Below the pieces are notes generated by a model. That model was not told the DNA's origin. It searched no databases and saw nothing but the letters and a program-made list of their open reading frames with translations. A DNA stretch of 64,000 nt. Source: Litorivita sp050633545. Lineage in GTDB: Bacteria; Pseudomonadota; Alphaproteobacteria; Rhodobacterales; Rhodobacteraceae. Below are positions 31,827 through 41,378 of this stretch, in pieces (the stretch's first letter is position 1; every line of letters begins with the position of its first letter). Location of the stretch: contig JBOEGS010000001.1 of NCBI GenBank assembly GCA_050633545.1, positions 124,001-188,000 on the forward strand, read 5' to 3'. The position numbers and the translations under genes are program-made.

Positions 31827-33254
31827 ATGTCCCCAAAACCCACCCCGCCCAAAGACATGCTCGACTGGCTTGGTCTGTCCGATACGCCCGATTGGCGCGT
31901 GGCGCGTCCCTTGGGGCCCCTCTTTGCAGCCATACTTATCACGCTGTTCTTATCCGCCCTTTGCGCGGCCGCTGCGGTTTTGTTTCGCACAATCACGGAC
32001 AGCAGCGCCGTAAGCCTTGGCGCGGGCGCTATGATCACCGCCTTGCTTGGCGCGCCTTTTCTGATCTGGGGCACGATCATCAAACAAAAATCCTTGGGCT
32101 TTCAAAAGGAAGGCCACATCACCGACCGCCTGTCCAAAGCGGTGGAGCAATTGGGCGCGGAAAAGACCGTCAAAAAATTGAACGAGGACGGCCAAACCGT
32201 CGAAACCTCGGAGCCGAATATCGAGGTGCGCATCGGCGGGCTTTTGTCGCTTGAACGCATCGCGCAGGATTCGACCGCCTATGACAAGGGCCGCGATCAC
32301 GTGCGGGTGATGGAAATTCTCTGCGCCTATGTGCGCGAAAACTCCAATGCGCAAGATGCAAAAGACAGCCTGCGCTACCGCTATGAGGTTGAAGTATTCG
32401 GAGGGGATTACATCGACGGAGAGGTCACACCCCAACAAACCGCCCAAGAGTTTATGGACACACATAAACTGGACGACGTTTCCCTATCTGAAAAGACAAC
32501 GGTTTGCGCCCAAAGCCGATGGGCACAATCCCTCCCCAAACCCCGCACCGACATTCAACAGGCGCTCGACATCATCGGCCGCCGCGATACCGCCAAACCG
32601 GAAGATACGGTCAAACTGGAAAAAGCAGCAAAATACACCCTCGATCTGCGCGGCAGCAATCTGCAAGCCGCCGACATGGCCAACGGCAATTGGTCCCACG
32701 CCAGACTGCAAGCGGCGCGGATGGAGGGGGCAATCCTCCGAGGGGCGCGGATGAAGGGGGCAGACCTCCGAGAGGCTCGGATGGAGGGGGCAAACCTCGA
32801 CGAGGCGCGGATGGAGGGGGCAGGCCTCATCGGGGCGCGGATGGAGGGGGCAAACCTCATCGGGGCGCGGATGGAGGGGGCAAACCTCGACGAGGCGCGG
32901 ATGGAGGGGGCAATCCTCATCGGGGCGCGGATGGAGTGGGCAAACCTCGACGAGGCGCGGATGGAGGGGGCAGACCTCCGAGGGGCGCGGATGGATGCAT
33001 CAACCCGGCTGACCGCAGCCGTGCTGCGCGGCGCTGCGGTCAGCTCGGTTGATGATGCCACCATAACACAGCTTGAACCGCATCTGGACGACATGTTTGG
33101 CGACGGGTCCGTGGATTTGCCCAAAGGCATCCCCCGCCCCGCCCATTGGCCAAAATGGACGCTGCCATGGTTCGGCGCGCACGGTTTTGCGGATGAATGG
33201 CGCAAATGGCGCGATGATCCGGATGGCTACACCCCGCCGCCAAAGCCCGAATAG
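31827..33254 (+). CDS. membrane-anchored pentapeptide-repeat protein
   Basis: This 475-aa protein has two membrane helices near the N-terminus (about residues 35-55 and 70-90), a helical cytosolic domain (VEQLGAEKTVKKLNEDG, DHVRVMEILCAYVREN), then a pentapeptide-repeat solenoid. Pairs such as ANLDEARMEG and ADLRGARMEG run from about residue 290 to 390. It ends with an EWRKWRDDPDGYTPP tail. The repeat DNA is a 30-bp unit, nine full copies at 32714-32983 nearly identical, implying recent expansion or gene conversion. A GTG at 31818 is in frame; ATG 31827 is preferred. Function unknown; such proteins are common in Rhodobacterales. Confidence 0.85.
   Translation: MSPKPTPPKDMLDWLGLSDTPDWRVARPLGPLFAAILITLFLSALCAAAAVLFRTITDSSAVSLGAGAMITALLGAPFLIWGTIIKQKSLGFQKEGHITDRLSKAVEQLGAEKTVKKLNEDGQTVETSEPNIEVRIGGLLSLERIAQDSTAYDKGRDHVRVMEILCAYVRENSNAQDAKDSLRYRYEVEVFGGDYIDGEVTPQQTAQEFMDTHKLDDVSLSEKTTVCAQSRWAQSLPKPRTDIQQALDIIGRRDTAKPEDTVKLEKAAKYTLDLRGSNLQAADMANGNWSHARLQAARMEGAILRGARMKGADLREARMEGANLDEARMEGAGLIGARMEGANLIGARMEGANLDEARMEGAILIGARMEWANLDEARMEGADLRGARMDASTRLTAAVLRGAAVSSVDDATITQLEPHLDDMFGDGSVDLPKGIPRPAHWPKWTLPWFGAHGFADEWRKWRDDPDGYTPPPKPE
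32714..32996 (+). repeat. 30-bp tandem repeat inside the pentapeptide-repeat gene
   Basis: Nine full units of 30 bp (GCGCGGATGGAGGGGGCA then a variable 12 bp of type ACCTCGACGAG or CCTCATCGGG) follow one another with a partial tenth. The first 18 bp are almost invariant. Each unit encodes two pentapeptides, ARMEG plus A(N/D/I/G)L(D/I/R)(E/G). Variation sits at the positions facing out of the solenoid, between blocks that stay fixed. Confidence 0.95.
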
Positions 33255-33324
33255 CCCCCACAACCCCTTGAAATCCCATGCTGCACGCGCGACATTACAT
33301 CGAGCGGCGTGAAAGGACGAGTGG

Positions 33325-34422
33325 ATGGCTTTGCCCGTAAAGGAACAATTGAAATACTGGGGCATCGCTGCGGCGGTGTTTTTTGTGTTGATGTGGTTTT
33401 TGGGCGATGTGATCTTGCCCTTTGTTTTGGGCGGGGCGGTGGCCTATTTCCTTGATCCGGTGGCCGACCGTTTGGAGCGCGCGGGCGCGTCGCGGGCGGT
33501 GGCTACGGCGGTTATCACATTGGTGGCGCTGCTGATTTTCGTGCTGATGGCGCTTTTGGTGATCCCGACATTGATCGAGCAGACCCTGTCGCTCATCGAC
33601 ACGGCGCCGCAGCTTTTCAACGATCTGCGCGCCTTTTTGACCGCGCGTTTCCCCGATCTTTTGGACCAAGGCTCGACCCTGCATCAATCGCTCACCGCGA
33701 TCGGCAATACCATCCAATCCAAGGGCGGCGAAGTGTTCAACACGGTGCTGTCCTCGGCCATGTCGATCATCAATGTGGTGATGCTTTTGGTGATCGTGCC
33801 GGTGGTGGCGTTTTATTTGCTCTATGATTGGGACAATATGATCGCCAAGATCGACGATCTTTTGCCGCGCGACCATGCGCCGGTGATCCGCCGTCTGGCC
33901 GCCGATATCGACCAGACGCTGGCCAGTTTCATTCGCGGGATGGGCACGGTTTGCCTGATCTTGGGGACATATTATGCCGTGGCGCTGATGCTGGTGGGGC
34001 TGCAATTCGGCCTTGTGGTCGGATTTGTCGCGGGGCTGATTACCTTTATTCCCTATGTTGGCGCGCTCATTGGCGGGGCTTTGGCGATCGGGCTGGGCCT
34101 GTTCCAATTCTGGGGGGACTGGCTGTCGCTGGGTCTGGTCGCGGGAATTTTCGCGCTTGGCCAAGTGATCGAAGGCAATGTGCTCACGCCCAAACTGGTC
34201 GGCAATTCGGTCGGGCTGCACCCTGTGTGGCTGATCTTTGCGCTGTCGGTCTTTGGTACGCTGTTCGGATTTGTCGGCATGTTGGTCGCCGTGCCCGTGG
34301 CCGCCGCGCTTGGTGTGATCGCGCGGTTCGGGGCCGAGCAATACCGCGACAGCCTGCTCTACCAAGGCACCAGCAACCGCGCCGCACAGGCGCAAAAGGG
34401 CGAGGACGGGGGCGCGCAATGA
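33325..34422 (+). CDS. AI-2E family transporter (PerM-like)
   Basis: This 365-aa integral membrane protein has about eight helices and family features: YFLDPVADRLERAGASRAVAT, VPVVAFYLLYDWDNM, LVGLQFGLVVGFVAGLITFIPYVGALIGG, FALGQVIEGNVLTPKLVGNSVGLHPVWLIF. Members export autoinducer-like compounds or act in Na+(Li+)/H+ antiport; the substrate here is unknown. It overlaps hdaA by 4 bp (ATGA), an arrangement found in many Rhodobacterales. Confidence 0.9.
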   Translation: MALPVKEQLKYWGIAAAVFFVLMWFLGDVILPFVLGGAVAYFLDPVADRLERAGASRAVATAVITLVALLIFVLMALLVIPTLIEQTLSLIDTAPQLFNDLRAFLTARFPDLLDQGSTLHQSLTAIGNTIQSKGGEVFNTVLSSAMSIINVVMLLVIVPVVAFYLLYDWDNMIAKIDDLLPRDHAPVIRRLAADIDQTLASFIRGMGTVCLILGTYYAVALMLVGLQFGLVVGFVAGLITFIPYVGALIGGALAIGLGLFQFWGDWLSLGLVAGIFALGQVIEGNVLTPKLVGNSVGLHPVWLIFALSVFGTLFGFVGMLVAVPVAAALGVIARFGAEQYRDSLLYQGTSNRAAQAQKGEDGGAQ

Positions 34423-35132
34423 GCCGTCAACTCGGATTTGATCTGCCCAGTGTCGCCGCATTGGGGCGGGAGGATTTTTTCGTCTCCCCCGCCAATGCGA
34501 TGGCGGTGGCGATGATCGACGCATGGCAAACATGGAGCGGGCACAAGCTGGCGCTGATCGGGCCGGAAGGGGCGGGCAAAACCCATCTGGTGCATGTCTG
34601 GGCCGAAGCGGCGCAGGCGCTGATCGTGGAGGCCGAAGATCTGGCCGCCTCCGATATTCCCGCCTTGGCGCGCTACAATATCGCCGTCGAGAATGTGCCC
34701 GATATCAGCGGCGATGCGCAGGCCGAAGAGGCGCTGTTCCACCTGCATAATCTGGTTCTGGCCGAGGGGCACAGCCTGTTGATCACCGCCGATCGTCCGG
34801 CGCAGCAATGGGGGCTGACGCTGCCCGATCTGGCCAGCCGGATGCAAGGCACGCCTGCCGCCATTCTCGAGCGCCCCGACGACAGGCTTCTGGCGGCTTT
34901 GGTGATGAAACTGTTTGCCGACCGGCAATTGTCGCCCTCGCCCAATACGATCTCTTATCTGGCGACCCATATGGACCGCAGCTTTGCCGAGGCGCGCCGC
35001 GTCGTGGCGGCGATTGATGCGGCGGCGCTGTCCGAGGGGCGTGCGATCACCCGCTCCTTGGCGGCGAAAATTCTGGGGCAGAGCGGACCGGACGGCCCGC
35101 AAACGCAAGATGATCAGGGCCTGAGCGGGTGA
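34419..35132 (+). CDS. hdaA: HdaA/Hda, DnaA-inactivating AAA+ protein
   Basis: This 237-aa protein resembles the AAA+ core of DnaA without the DNA-binding domain. The N-terminus MSRQLGFDLP fits a beta-clamp-binding motif (QLGFDLP), Walker A is GPEGAGKTH, and sensor-like segments LLITADRPAQQW and LASRMQGTPAAILERPDDRLLAALVMKLFADRQL follow. Walker B is degenerate (YNIAVENVPDI). It should bind the clamp after replication and stimulate ATP hydrolysis by DnaA. It is translationally coupled to the upstream transporter gene. Confidence 0.88.
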   Translation: MSRQLGFDLPSVAALGREDFFVSPANAMAVAMIDAWQTWSGHKLALIGPEGAGKTHLVHVWAEAAQALIVEAEDLAASDIPALARYNIAVENVPDISGDAQAEEALFHLHNLVLAEGHSLLITADRPAQQWGLTLPDLASRMQGTPAAILERPDDRLLAALVMKLFADRQLSPSPNTISYLATHMDRSFAEARRVVAAIDAAALSEGRAITRSLAAKILGQSGPDGPQTQDDQGLSG

Positions 35133-35318
35133 TATTGCGGCGGCGCGCGGGCGCCAAGGCTCGGGGCTGTGGCGGCGCTCTGGACAACGCGGGCAATCGG
35201 GCGCAAAATCAACGCGTTGCGCGGCGGGCGCCTCCGTCCTTGCCCCGCCTCCATTGCCCCGCCTCGCCGCCGCGCTATCCGTCATAAATACGTTACCCAC
35301 CCAAGTCATAAGGCCGAT

Positions 35319-37493
35319 ATGATACAAGCCGATTTTCTCAATGCGCCCTTTCCCGCAGCGACCGCGATGCCCGATCTTGACCCCGCCAGCGCAGGGCGGT
35401 TCTACAACCGCGAGCTCAGCTGGCTCGGCTTTAACTGGCGCGTGCTTGAAGAGGCCGAAAACACCCGCGTGCCTTTGCTGGAGCGGCTGCGGTTCTTGTC
35501 GATTTCGGCGACCAATCTGGACGAATTTTATACCGTGCGCGTGGCGGGACTGCGCGAATTGGCCCGCGCGGGCAACACCACGCCCGCCTCTGACGGGCTA
35601 TCTCCGGCCGAGCAACTGGTGCTGATCAACGAGGACGCGCGCGCCCTGATGGAGGCGCAGCAAAGGATTTTCACCGCCCTGCGCGCCGAGATGGAAGAGG
35701 CAGGGATCAGCATCCTGACCCAAAAGGATATCGGCGACGAGGACCGCGCCTATCTGACCGATTTCTTCTTGGGCAAGGTGTTTCCGGTGCTCTCGCCGCT
35801 GGCCATCGATCCGGCGCATCCGTTTCCCTTCATTCCCAACACCGGCTATTCTTTGGCGCTGCAACTGGAGCGGGCCAAAGACAAACGCGCCCTGCGCGCG
35901 CTCTTGCCGATCCCGCAACAAATCGCCCGTTTCGTCCCGCTGCCCTCGGCGGATGGCACGCAACGCTTCTTGCCGCTCGAAGAGCTTTTGCTGCTGCACC
36001 TGAGCAGCCTATTTCCGGGGTATAAGGCCAAGGGCCATTGCACTTTTCGGGTGCTGCGCGACAGCGATCTGGAGGTCGAGGACGAGGCCGAAGACCTTGT
36101 GCGCGAGTTTGAAGTCGCGCTCAAACGGCGGCGGCGCGGCGAAGTGGTGCGGATGAAAGTATCGGCCGATGCGCCCAAGGGGCTGAGCCGTGTGATCATG
36201 GAAGAGCTGCATGTCACCGGCGACGAGGTGGTCGAGGTCAACGGGATGATCGGGATTTCCGATCTGGGCGAACTGGTGCTCGACAGCCGGCCCGACCTGC
36301 TCTGGCCCAGCTTCACGCCGCGCGTGCCCGAACGGGTGCAAGACCACGATGGCGATATGTTCTCGGCGATCCGGCAAAAGGATATGCTGCTCCACCACCC
36401 CTATGAAACCTTCGATATGGTGGTGCGGTTCTTGCAGCAGGCCGCGCGCGACCCCGATGTGGTGGCGATCAAGCAAACGCTTTACCGCACCTCCAAACAT
36501 TCGCCGATTGTCGATGCGCTGTGCGAGGCGGCCGAGGATGGCAAATCGGTCACCGCCTTGGTGGAGCTCAAGGCGCGGTTCGACGAGGCCGCCAATATCC
36601 GCCAGTCGCGGCGGTTGGAGCGCGCCGGCGCCCATGTGGTTTACGGATTTCTGGATCTCAAAACCCATGCGAAAATCTCGACCGTTGTGCGGCGCGAGGG
36701 TGAAAACCTTGTGACCTACACCCATTACGGCACGGGCAATTACCACCCGATCACGGCGCGCATCTATACCGACCTGTCGCTGTTCACCTGCAATGCCGAA
36801 CTGGGGCGCGACGCGACCAAAGTGTTCAATTACCTGTCCGGCTATGTGCAGCCCGAAGGCTTGGAAAACCTTGCCATTTCGCCGATCTCGCTCAAACCGC
36901 GCCTGCTTGAGATGATCGCCGCCGAGGCCGATTATGCGCGCGCGGGCAAGCCTGCGGAAATCTGGGCGAAGATGAACTCTTTGGTCGATCCGGAGGTAAT
37001 TGACGCGCTCTATGCCGCCTCGCAAGCGGGCGTCAAAATCAGCCTCGTCATTCGCGGGATTTGCGGGCTACGCCCAGGGATCGAGGGAGTGTCGGAAAAC
37101 ATCCGCGTCAAATCGATCATCGGCCGCTATTTGGAGCATTCGCGCATCGTCTGTTTCGGCAATGGCCACGGTTTGCCACATAAAAAGGCGCGGGTCTATA
37201 TTTCCTCCGCTGACTGGATGGGCCGCAATTTGAACCGCCGCGTCGAAACCTTGGTCGAGATCAAGAATGACACCGTCAAGGCGCAGATCATGGATCAGGT
37301 CATGGCCGCCAATCTGGCCGATGTGGCGCAAAGCTGGGTGATGAAACCGGACGGGCATTTTGCCCGCGCCGAGGTCACCGACGGCGAATTTGCCTTTAAC
37401 TGCCACCGCTTCTTTATGGAGAACCCCTCGCTTTCGGGGCGCGGATCGGCGGGGGCGGCGGATGTGCCGCAACTCACCCACGCGCATGATTGA
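35319..37493 (+). CDS. ppk1: polyphosphate kinase 1
   Basis: This 724-aa enzyme elongates polyphosphate from ATP. The N-terminus has FYNRELSWLGFNWRVLEEA; the catalytic histidine lies in TYTHYGTGNYHPITARIYTD, and the second conserved histidine in IGRYLEHSRIVCFGNG. C-terminal segments YISSADWMGRNLNRRVE complete the family. ATG 35319 starts the gene; the frame is open upstream but lacks homology. The next gene, ppx, is 109 bp downstream on the same strand, giving a ppk1-ppx pair. Confidence 0.95.
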   Translation: MIQADFLNAPFPAATAMPDLDPASAGRFYNRELSWLGFNWRVLEEAENTRVPLLERLRFLSISATNLDEFYTVRVAGLRELARAGNTTPASDGLSPAEQLVLINEDARALMEAQQRIFTALRAEMEEAGISILTQKDIGDEDRAYLTDFFLGKVFPVLSPLAIDPAHPFPFIPNTGYSLALQLERAKDKRALRALLPIPQQIARFVPLPSADGTQRFLPLEELLLLHLSSLFPGYKAKGHCTFRVLRDSDLEVEDEAEDLVREFEVALKRRRRGEVVRMKVSADAPKGLSRVIMEELHVTGDEVVEVNGMIGISDLGELVLDSRPDLLWPSFTPRVPERVQDHDGDMFSAIRQKDMLLHHPYETFDMVVRFLQQAARDPDVVAIKQTLYRTSKHSPIVDALCEAAEDGKSVTALVELKARFDEAANIRQSRRLERAGAHVVYGFLDLKTHAKISTVVRREGENLVTYTHYGTGNYHPITARIYTDLSLFTCNAELGRDATKVFNYLSGYVQPEGLENLAISPISLKPRLLEMIAAEADYARAGKPAEIWAKMNSLVDPEVIDALYAASQAGVKISLVIRGICGLRPGIEGVSENIRVKSIIGRYLEHSRIVCFGNGHGLPHKKARVYISSADWMGRNLNRRVETLVEIKNDTVKAQIMDQVMAANLADVAQSWVMKPDGHFARAEVTDGEFAFNCHRFFMENPSLSGRGSAGAADVPQLTHAHD

Positions 37494-37602
37494 CCGAGCG
37501 TCAGGCGCGCGGGCGTCAGGGCGCGCCCGCGATTGACGCCCCCGCAGCACAGGGACATAAAGGGGCGAAGGGCGATCCAAGCCAAACCGATGAGGTGTGT
37601 CG

Positions 37603-39162
37603 TTGACCGCAGATACCATCCCCGCAGCGCAGCAATCAGAAGCCCGTTTCGGACGGCCGATTTTCAATGATCCGTCGGCGCGGGCGCTGCGCCGTGTCGG
37701 GGTTTTGGATGTCGGCTCGAACTCGGTGCGTTTGGTGGTGTTTGACGGGGCGGCGCGCTCGCCTGCCTATTTTTACAACGAAAAGATCATGTGCGGATTG
37801 GGGCGCGGCTTGTCCGAAACCGGGCGGCTCAACCCCGAGGGCCGCGCCCGCGCGCTCAAGGCCATCGCGCGGTTCCAACTTTTGGCACAAAGCATGGGCA
37901 CCGGTCCCCTCACCACCGCCGCCACCGCCGCCGTGCGCGAAGCCCAGGACGGATTGGAGTTTCGCGACGAGGTCGAGCGCGAGACCGGCGTGAAAATCTG
38001 GGTCATCGACGGCGAGGAAGAGGCGCGGCTTTCGGCGCAAGGGGTCTTGCTCGGCTGGCCCGGCTCTTACGGGCTGGTGTGCGATATCGGCGGCTCGTCG
38101 ATGGAATTGGCCGAGATTGCCAATGGCCGCGTCGGCAGACGGGTGACCTCGCCCTTGGGGCCGCTCAAGCTGTCGGATGTGAAGGGCGGCAAGAAGGGCC
38201 GCAAAGCCCATATCAAAAGCATTCTGGCCGATCTGTCGGCGCGCCTTGGCCCGCAAGAGGACCGCTTGTTTCTGGTCGGTGGATCGTGGCGGGCGATTGC
38301 GCGCATCGATATGGAGCGGCGCGGCTATCCTTTGCATGTGCTGCACGAATACCGGATGACGGCGCGTTCGGTGCGCGCCACGGCGGAGTATATCGAGCAA
38401 AACGACGGCGAGGAATTGCGCCAGCGCTGCGGCGTCTCCTCGGCGCGGATGGCTTTGGTGCCCTTGGCCATCGAGGTGCTCAAGGAGGTGGTCAAAACCT
38501 TCCGCCCGCGCGACATTGCGATTTCCTCTTACGGCATCCGCGAGGGGATGCTTTACGAGCAAATGCCGCAAAAGCTGCGCGATCGCGACCCGCTGATCGA
38601 GGCCTGCCGCTTTGCCGAGGCCAAGGACGCGCGCCTGCCCGGTTTTGGCAAGACATTGTTTCAATTCCTTTATCCGCTGTTCAAAGGAGCCAATGACGAC
38701 CGCAAAAGGTTGATCAAGGCGGCCTGTCTTTTGCACGATGTGTCATGGCGCGCCCATCCCGATTACCGCGCCGAGACCTGTTTCGATCTGGCCACGCGGG
38801 CGAATTTGGGCGGGATCAGCCATCAAGAGCGGGTGTTTTTGGGCCTCGCCTTGCTGCACCGCTACCGCAACAGCCGTCAGGGCACGCGGTTTGAGGAAAT
38901 GTATGGGCTGCTGCCGGAAAAGGCGCAAAACGAGGCCGAAGTCGTGGGCAAGGCGCTGCGGTTTGCGGCGATGCTCTGGCTCGAAAAGGACCATGAAATC
39001 GGCGAGTTGCGCTATTTCCCCAAGAAGAAAAAGCTCGAACTCTTCCTGAGCGAAGAGGCGCGCCCCCTGTTTGGCGAAGTGGCCGAAGCGCGGTTCAATT
39101 CCTTGGCGCTGGCGCTCGGGGCCGAAGTTGAGGTGCGCATAAAAAAGGACCGCGCGCCCTAG
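37603..39162 (+). CDS. ppx: exopolyphosphatase / Ppx-GppA family phosphatase
   Basis: This 519-aa protein has the ASKHA fold: GVLDVGSNSVRLVVFDG near the N-terminus, GPLTTAATAAVREAQDG, and the second phosphate loop LVCDIGGSSMELAEI. A C-terminal HD-like helical domain includes ACLLHDVSWRAHPD. It degrades polyphosphate from the ends and may hydrolyse pppGpp. Start choice: GTG 37597 is only one base from the GAGG site (37592-37595), while TTG 37603 has a 7-nt spacing, so the TTG start is preferred. It is likely co-transcribed with ppk1. Confidence 0.9.
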   Translation: MTADTIPAAQQSEARFGRPIFNDPSARALRRVGVLDVGSNSVRLVVFDGAARSPAYFYNEKIMCGLGRGLSETGRLNPEGRARALKAIARFQLLAQSMGTGPLTTAATAAVREAQDGLEFRDEVERETGVKIWVIDGEEEARLSAQGVLLGWPGSYGLVCDIGGSSMELAEIANGRVGRRVTSPLGPLKLSDVKGGKKGRKAHIKSILADLSARLGPQEDRLFLVGGSWRAIARIDMERRGYPLHVLHEYRMTARSVRATAEYIEQNDGEELRQRCGVSSARMALVPLAIEVLKEVVKTFRPRDIAISSYGIREGMLYEQMPQKLRDRDPLIEACRFAEAKDARLPGFGKTLFQFLYPLFKGANDDRKRLIKAACLLHDVSWRAHPDYRAETCFDLATRANLGGISHQERVFLGLALLHRYRNSRQGTRFEEMYGLLPEKAQNEAEVVGKALRFAAMLWLEKDHEIGELRYFPKKKKLELFLSEEARPLFGEVAEARFNSLALALGAEVEVRIKKDRAP

Positions 39163-39164
39163 GG

Positions 39165-39575
39165 TTATAGATCGACACTGCCCTCGGGCGCGGGCTGTGC
39201 GGGCACGGCCGGATCGCGCGGCGCCGGTTTGCGGCGCAGCAAGATATCCCCGTTCGGCAAGACCTCGGGCGGCTCGAACGCGCTCAGATCACCGGCTTTG
39301 TCCAGCAAATCGCGCAGCGCCGGCCCCATGTTTTGCACCAGATCGCGCAGGACCGGCTCAAGCTCTTGCGCCCCCTCGCGCAGATCATCGAGCGCAGGCC
39401 CCATCTCTTGGGCCAACCCGCGCAAGAACATCCGCGCGCCCTGCTCCAAAAGCGATAATCCCTCATCCGTCTCGGACGTCTGCGGCGGCACGTCCTGCGC
39501 ATGGGCGCGCGGCGCGGGCAGCGCCAGAAACAGCGCAAGAGCAATCGCAAAAAGGGGCGTTCGGGCCTGTGTCAT
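39165..39575 (-). CDS. conserved periplasmic protein of unknown function
   Basis: This 136-aa protein has a signal peptide (LFAIALALFLALPAPRAHAQ), then helical repeats of similar sequence (MFLRGLAQEMGPALDDLREGAQEL and LRDLVQNMGPALRDLLDKAGDL). The second half of the pattern, MGPALRDL, is repeated. The tail FEPPEVLPNGDILLRRKP is proline-rich. Such proteins occur widely in Rhodobacterales and have no known function. It converges on ppx with only 2 bp between stops. Confidence 0.75.
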   Translation of the reverse strand: MTQARTPLFAIALALFLALPAPRAHAQDVPPQTSETDEGLSLLEQGARMFLRGLAQEMGPALDDLREGAQELEPVLRDLVQNMGPALRDLLDKAGDLSAFEPPEVLPNGDILLRRKPAPRDPAVPAQPAPEGSVDL

Positions 39576-39617
39576 AGCGCCAGTATAGGCCACCTTCGCC
39601 GCGATGATAAGCGCCGC

Positions 39618-40652
39618 CTAAAGATCGATATCGAGCGTCACCGGAAAATGATCGGAGGCCATGATCAGCGCATCGCGCAATTCCGGCACGGCCCAACATC
39701 CGGGATCGTCAAACGGGTGCCAGATGCGCCAGACCGGCGCGCGTGCCGCCAGATCGGGCGAGACCATAATGTAATCGAGCATCGCCTGAAGATAGGATTT
39801 GGTTTGATCGATGTAGAACCGCGCGCTGGAGGGTGCCGCGCCGATGCGGCTCGACAAAGCAAGCCGCGCATGGGGGTCAAAAAGCGCAGGCCCGTCGCCA
39901 TCGCCCATCACGATCTCGATCGAGGAGCGGCCAAAGAGGTTTTCATATTCATCCAAACCCGGACCGTCATTGAGATCGCCCAGAACAATCACCGGCTCGC
40001 CCGCCTGCAGATGCCCGACCACACGGCGGCGCAGCCAGATCGCCTGCGCCAGTTGCTTGCGCCGGTTGGCAATCGAGATTTGCATCACCTCGTCGTCATT
40101 GCGCGCGCCGTGGGGGGCTTTGGATTTGAGATGCGCCCCGATCATGCGCAATTGCACGCCCGATGTGGTGTCGATGGCAAGCTCCAAGGGCGGTTTGGAA
40201 AATTCCACCACATCCTCGGTCGCATCGATATCAAGGTCGATGTGAAAGGCCCCGTCAAAACGCGGCGCAACATCGGGCACTTCGGCCCCGCGCAGGCCTG
40301 TCGGGGCGCTGACCGGATCATGGCGCGCGCTCATCACATAGGGGTCATAGAGCAGCGCGATTTCCTGCTGCGTGTCGTTTTCAAACCCCATCACGGCGCG
40401 GCGCGCGCGCAGATCGAAGCGTTTGGCGAAATTTTCCAAAGCGGGCACCGTTGCGCGGCGGCCGTTTTGATCAGGTGCCTCGATCACCATGATCGCATCG
40501 GCGTCCAGCGCGGTAAAAACGATGCCAAGCGCGGTGATCTGGTCATTGCGGGTGACGTTATAGCGGCTCGACCATTTGCCATCCTCGAGCAGCGCACCCT
40601 TGTCGTCGAAGAGCGAATTGAACCATTCGACATTATAGGTGGCAATCCGCAT
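39618..40652 (-). CDS. endonuclease/exonuclease/phosphatase family protein
   Basis: This 344-aa protein has the EEP fold: MRIATYNVEWFNSLFD at the start, the metal-site Glu in DADAIMVIEAPDQNG, MIGAHLKSKAPHG, VIVLGDLNDGPG (catalytic D-N) and the terminal ASDHFPVTLDI with the catalytic histidine. It could be a nuclease or a lipid/sugar phosphatase; the substrate is not evident. ATG 40652 overlaps the djlA-like gene end, so the two are coupled. Confidence 0.85.
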   Translation of the reverse strand: MRIATYNVEWFNSLFDDKGALLEDGKWSSRYNVTRNDQITALGIVFTALDADAIMVIEAPDQNGRRATVPALENFAKRFDLRARRAVMGFENDTQQEIALLYDPYVMSARHDPVSAPTGLRGAEVPDVAPRFDGAFHIDLDIDATEDVVEFSKPPLELAIDTTSGVQLRMIGAHLKSKAPHGARNDDEVMQISIANRRKQLAQAIWLRRRVVGHLQAGEPVIVLGDLNDGPGLDEYENLFGRSSIEIVMGDGDGPALFDPHARLALSSRIGAAPSSARFYIDQTKSYLQAMLDYIMVSPDLAARAPVWRIWHPFDDPGCWAVPELRDALIMASDHFPVTLDIDL

Positions 40653-41347
40653 CAGCTGCTCACAAGGCTGCCTTGCGCGGCAGAGATTTCCGCCCATGCG
40701 CGGTTGATGTCCACCAGCCGTTTTTCGGCCATACGCACCGCTTCGGGCGGCACGCCGCGCGCTTGCAACCGGTCGGGGTGGCTTTCGCGCACGCTGCGCC
40801 GCCATGCGGCGCGTACCTCCTCCATCGGGGCATCGGGTTCGACCCCCAAAACGGCATAGGGATCGGGCGGCGCATCCTTGACAAAACGGGCGCGCAGGCT
40901 TCGGAAACTGGCCTCGGGCAGGCCGAAAATCTCCGCCACGCGGGCCAAAAAGGCATCTTCCCCCGGATGATAGTTGCCGTCCGCCATGGCGATATGGAAC
41001 AGCCCTTCCATGACATCGCACAGGGTGCCGCCTTGCTGCGAAAAGAGCGATTTGATCCGGCGCGCATAGTCTTCGAAGCCCGCCACGTCTTGGCGGGCAA
41101 GGTTGAATACTCGGGCCGCGCCCGCCTCGTCCTCGGCGGCGATCTGGAACACCTCGCGAAAGGCGGTGACCTCGTCGCGGGTCACCTGCCCGTCGGCCTT
41201 GGCCATTTTCGCGCCCAAGGCAATGACCGCAATGGTAAAGCCGACCGAGCGCTCGGGCGGGCTGCGCAGGCGGTCAAAAACGGCAGACAGGCCTTCGCCG
41301 CCGCGCAAGGCAGAGAGGGCGTCAGTTATGCGGGTCCAAATCGACAT
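40652..41347 (-). CDS. DjlA-like co-chaperone (TerB plus J domain)
   Basis: This 231-aa protein has an N-terminal TerB-like helical domain (FTIAVIALGAKMAKADGQVTRDEVTAFREVF, ALMEGLFHIAMADGNYHPGEDAFL) and a C-terminal J domain with the HPD motif in RESHPDRLQARG (about residues 165-225). DjlA-type proteins stimulate DnaK in stress responses. No membrane helix is evident at the N-terminus, so this is the soluble variant. The gene is first in a two-gene unit with the EEP protein. Confidence 0.87.
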   Translation of the reverse strand: MSIWTRITDALSALRGGEGLSAVFDRLRSPPERSVGFTIAVIALGAKMAKADGQVTRDEVTAFREVFQIAAEDEAGAARVFNLARQDVAGFEDYARRIKSLFSQQGGTLCDVMEGLFHIAMADGNYHPGEDAFLARVAEIFGLPEASFRSLRARFVKDAPPDPYAVLGVEPDAPMEEVRAAWRRSVRESHPDRLQARGVPPEAVRMAEKRLVDINRAWAEISAAQGSLVSS

Positions 41348-41378
41348 GGCCCCACCCTACCGCGCGCGGCGCGGGTCG

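Noticed and set aside
32714..32996. Regular 30-bp repeats could be read as a CRISPR array
   Set aside because: The repeats are contiguous, in frame, encode ARMEGA-type pentapeptides within a long open gene, and have no unique spacers or cas genes nearby.
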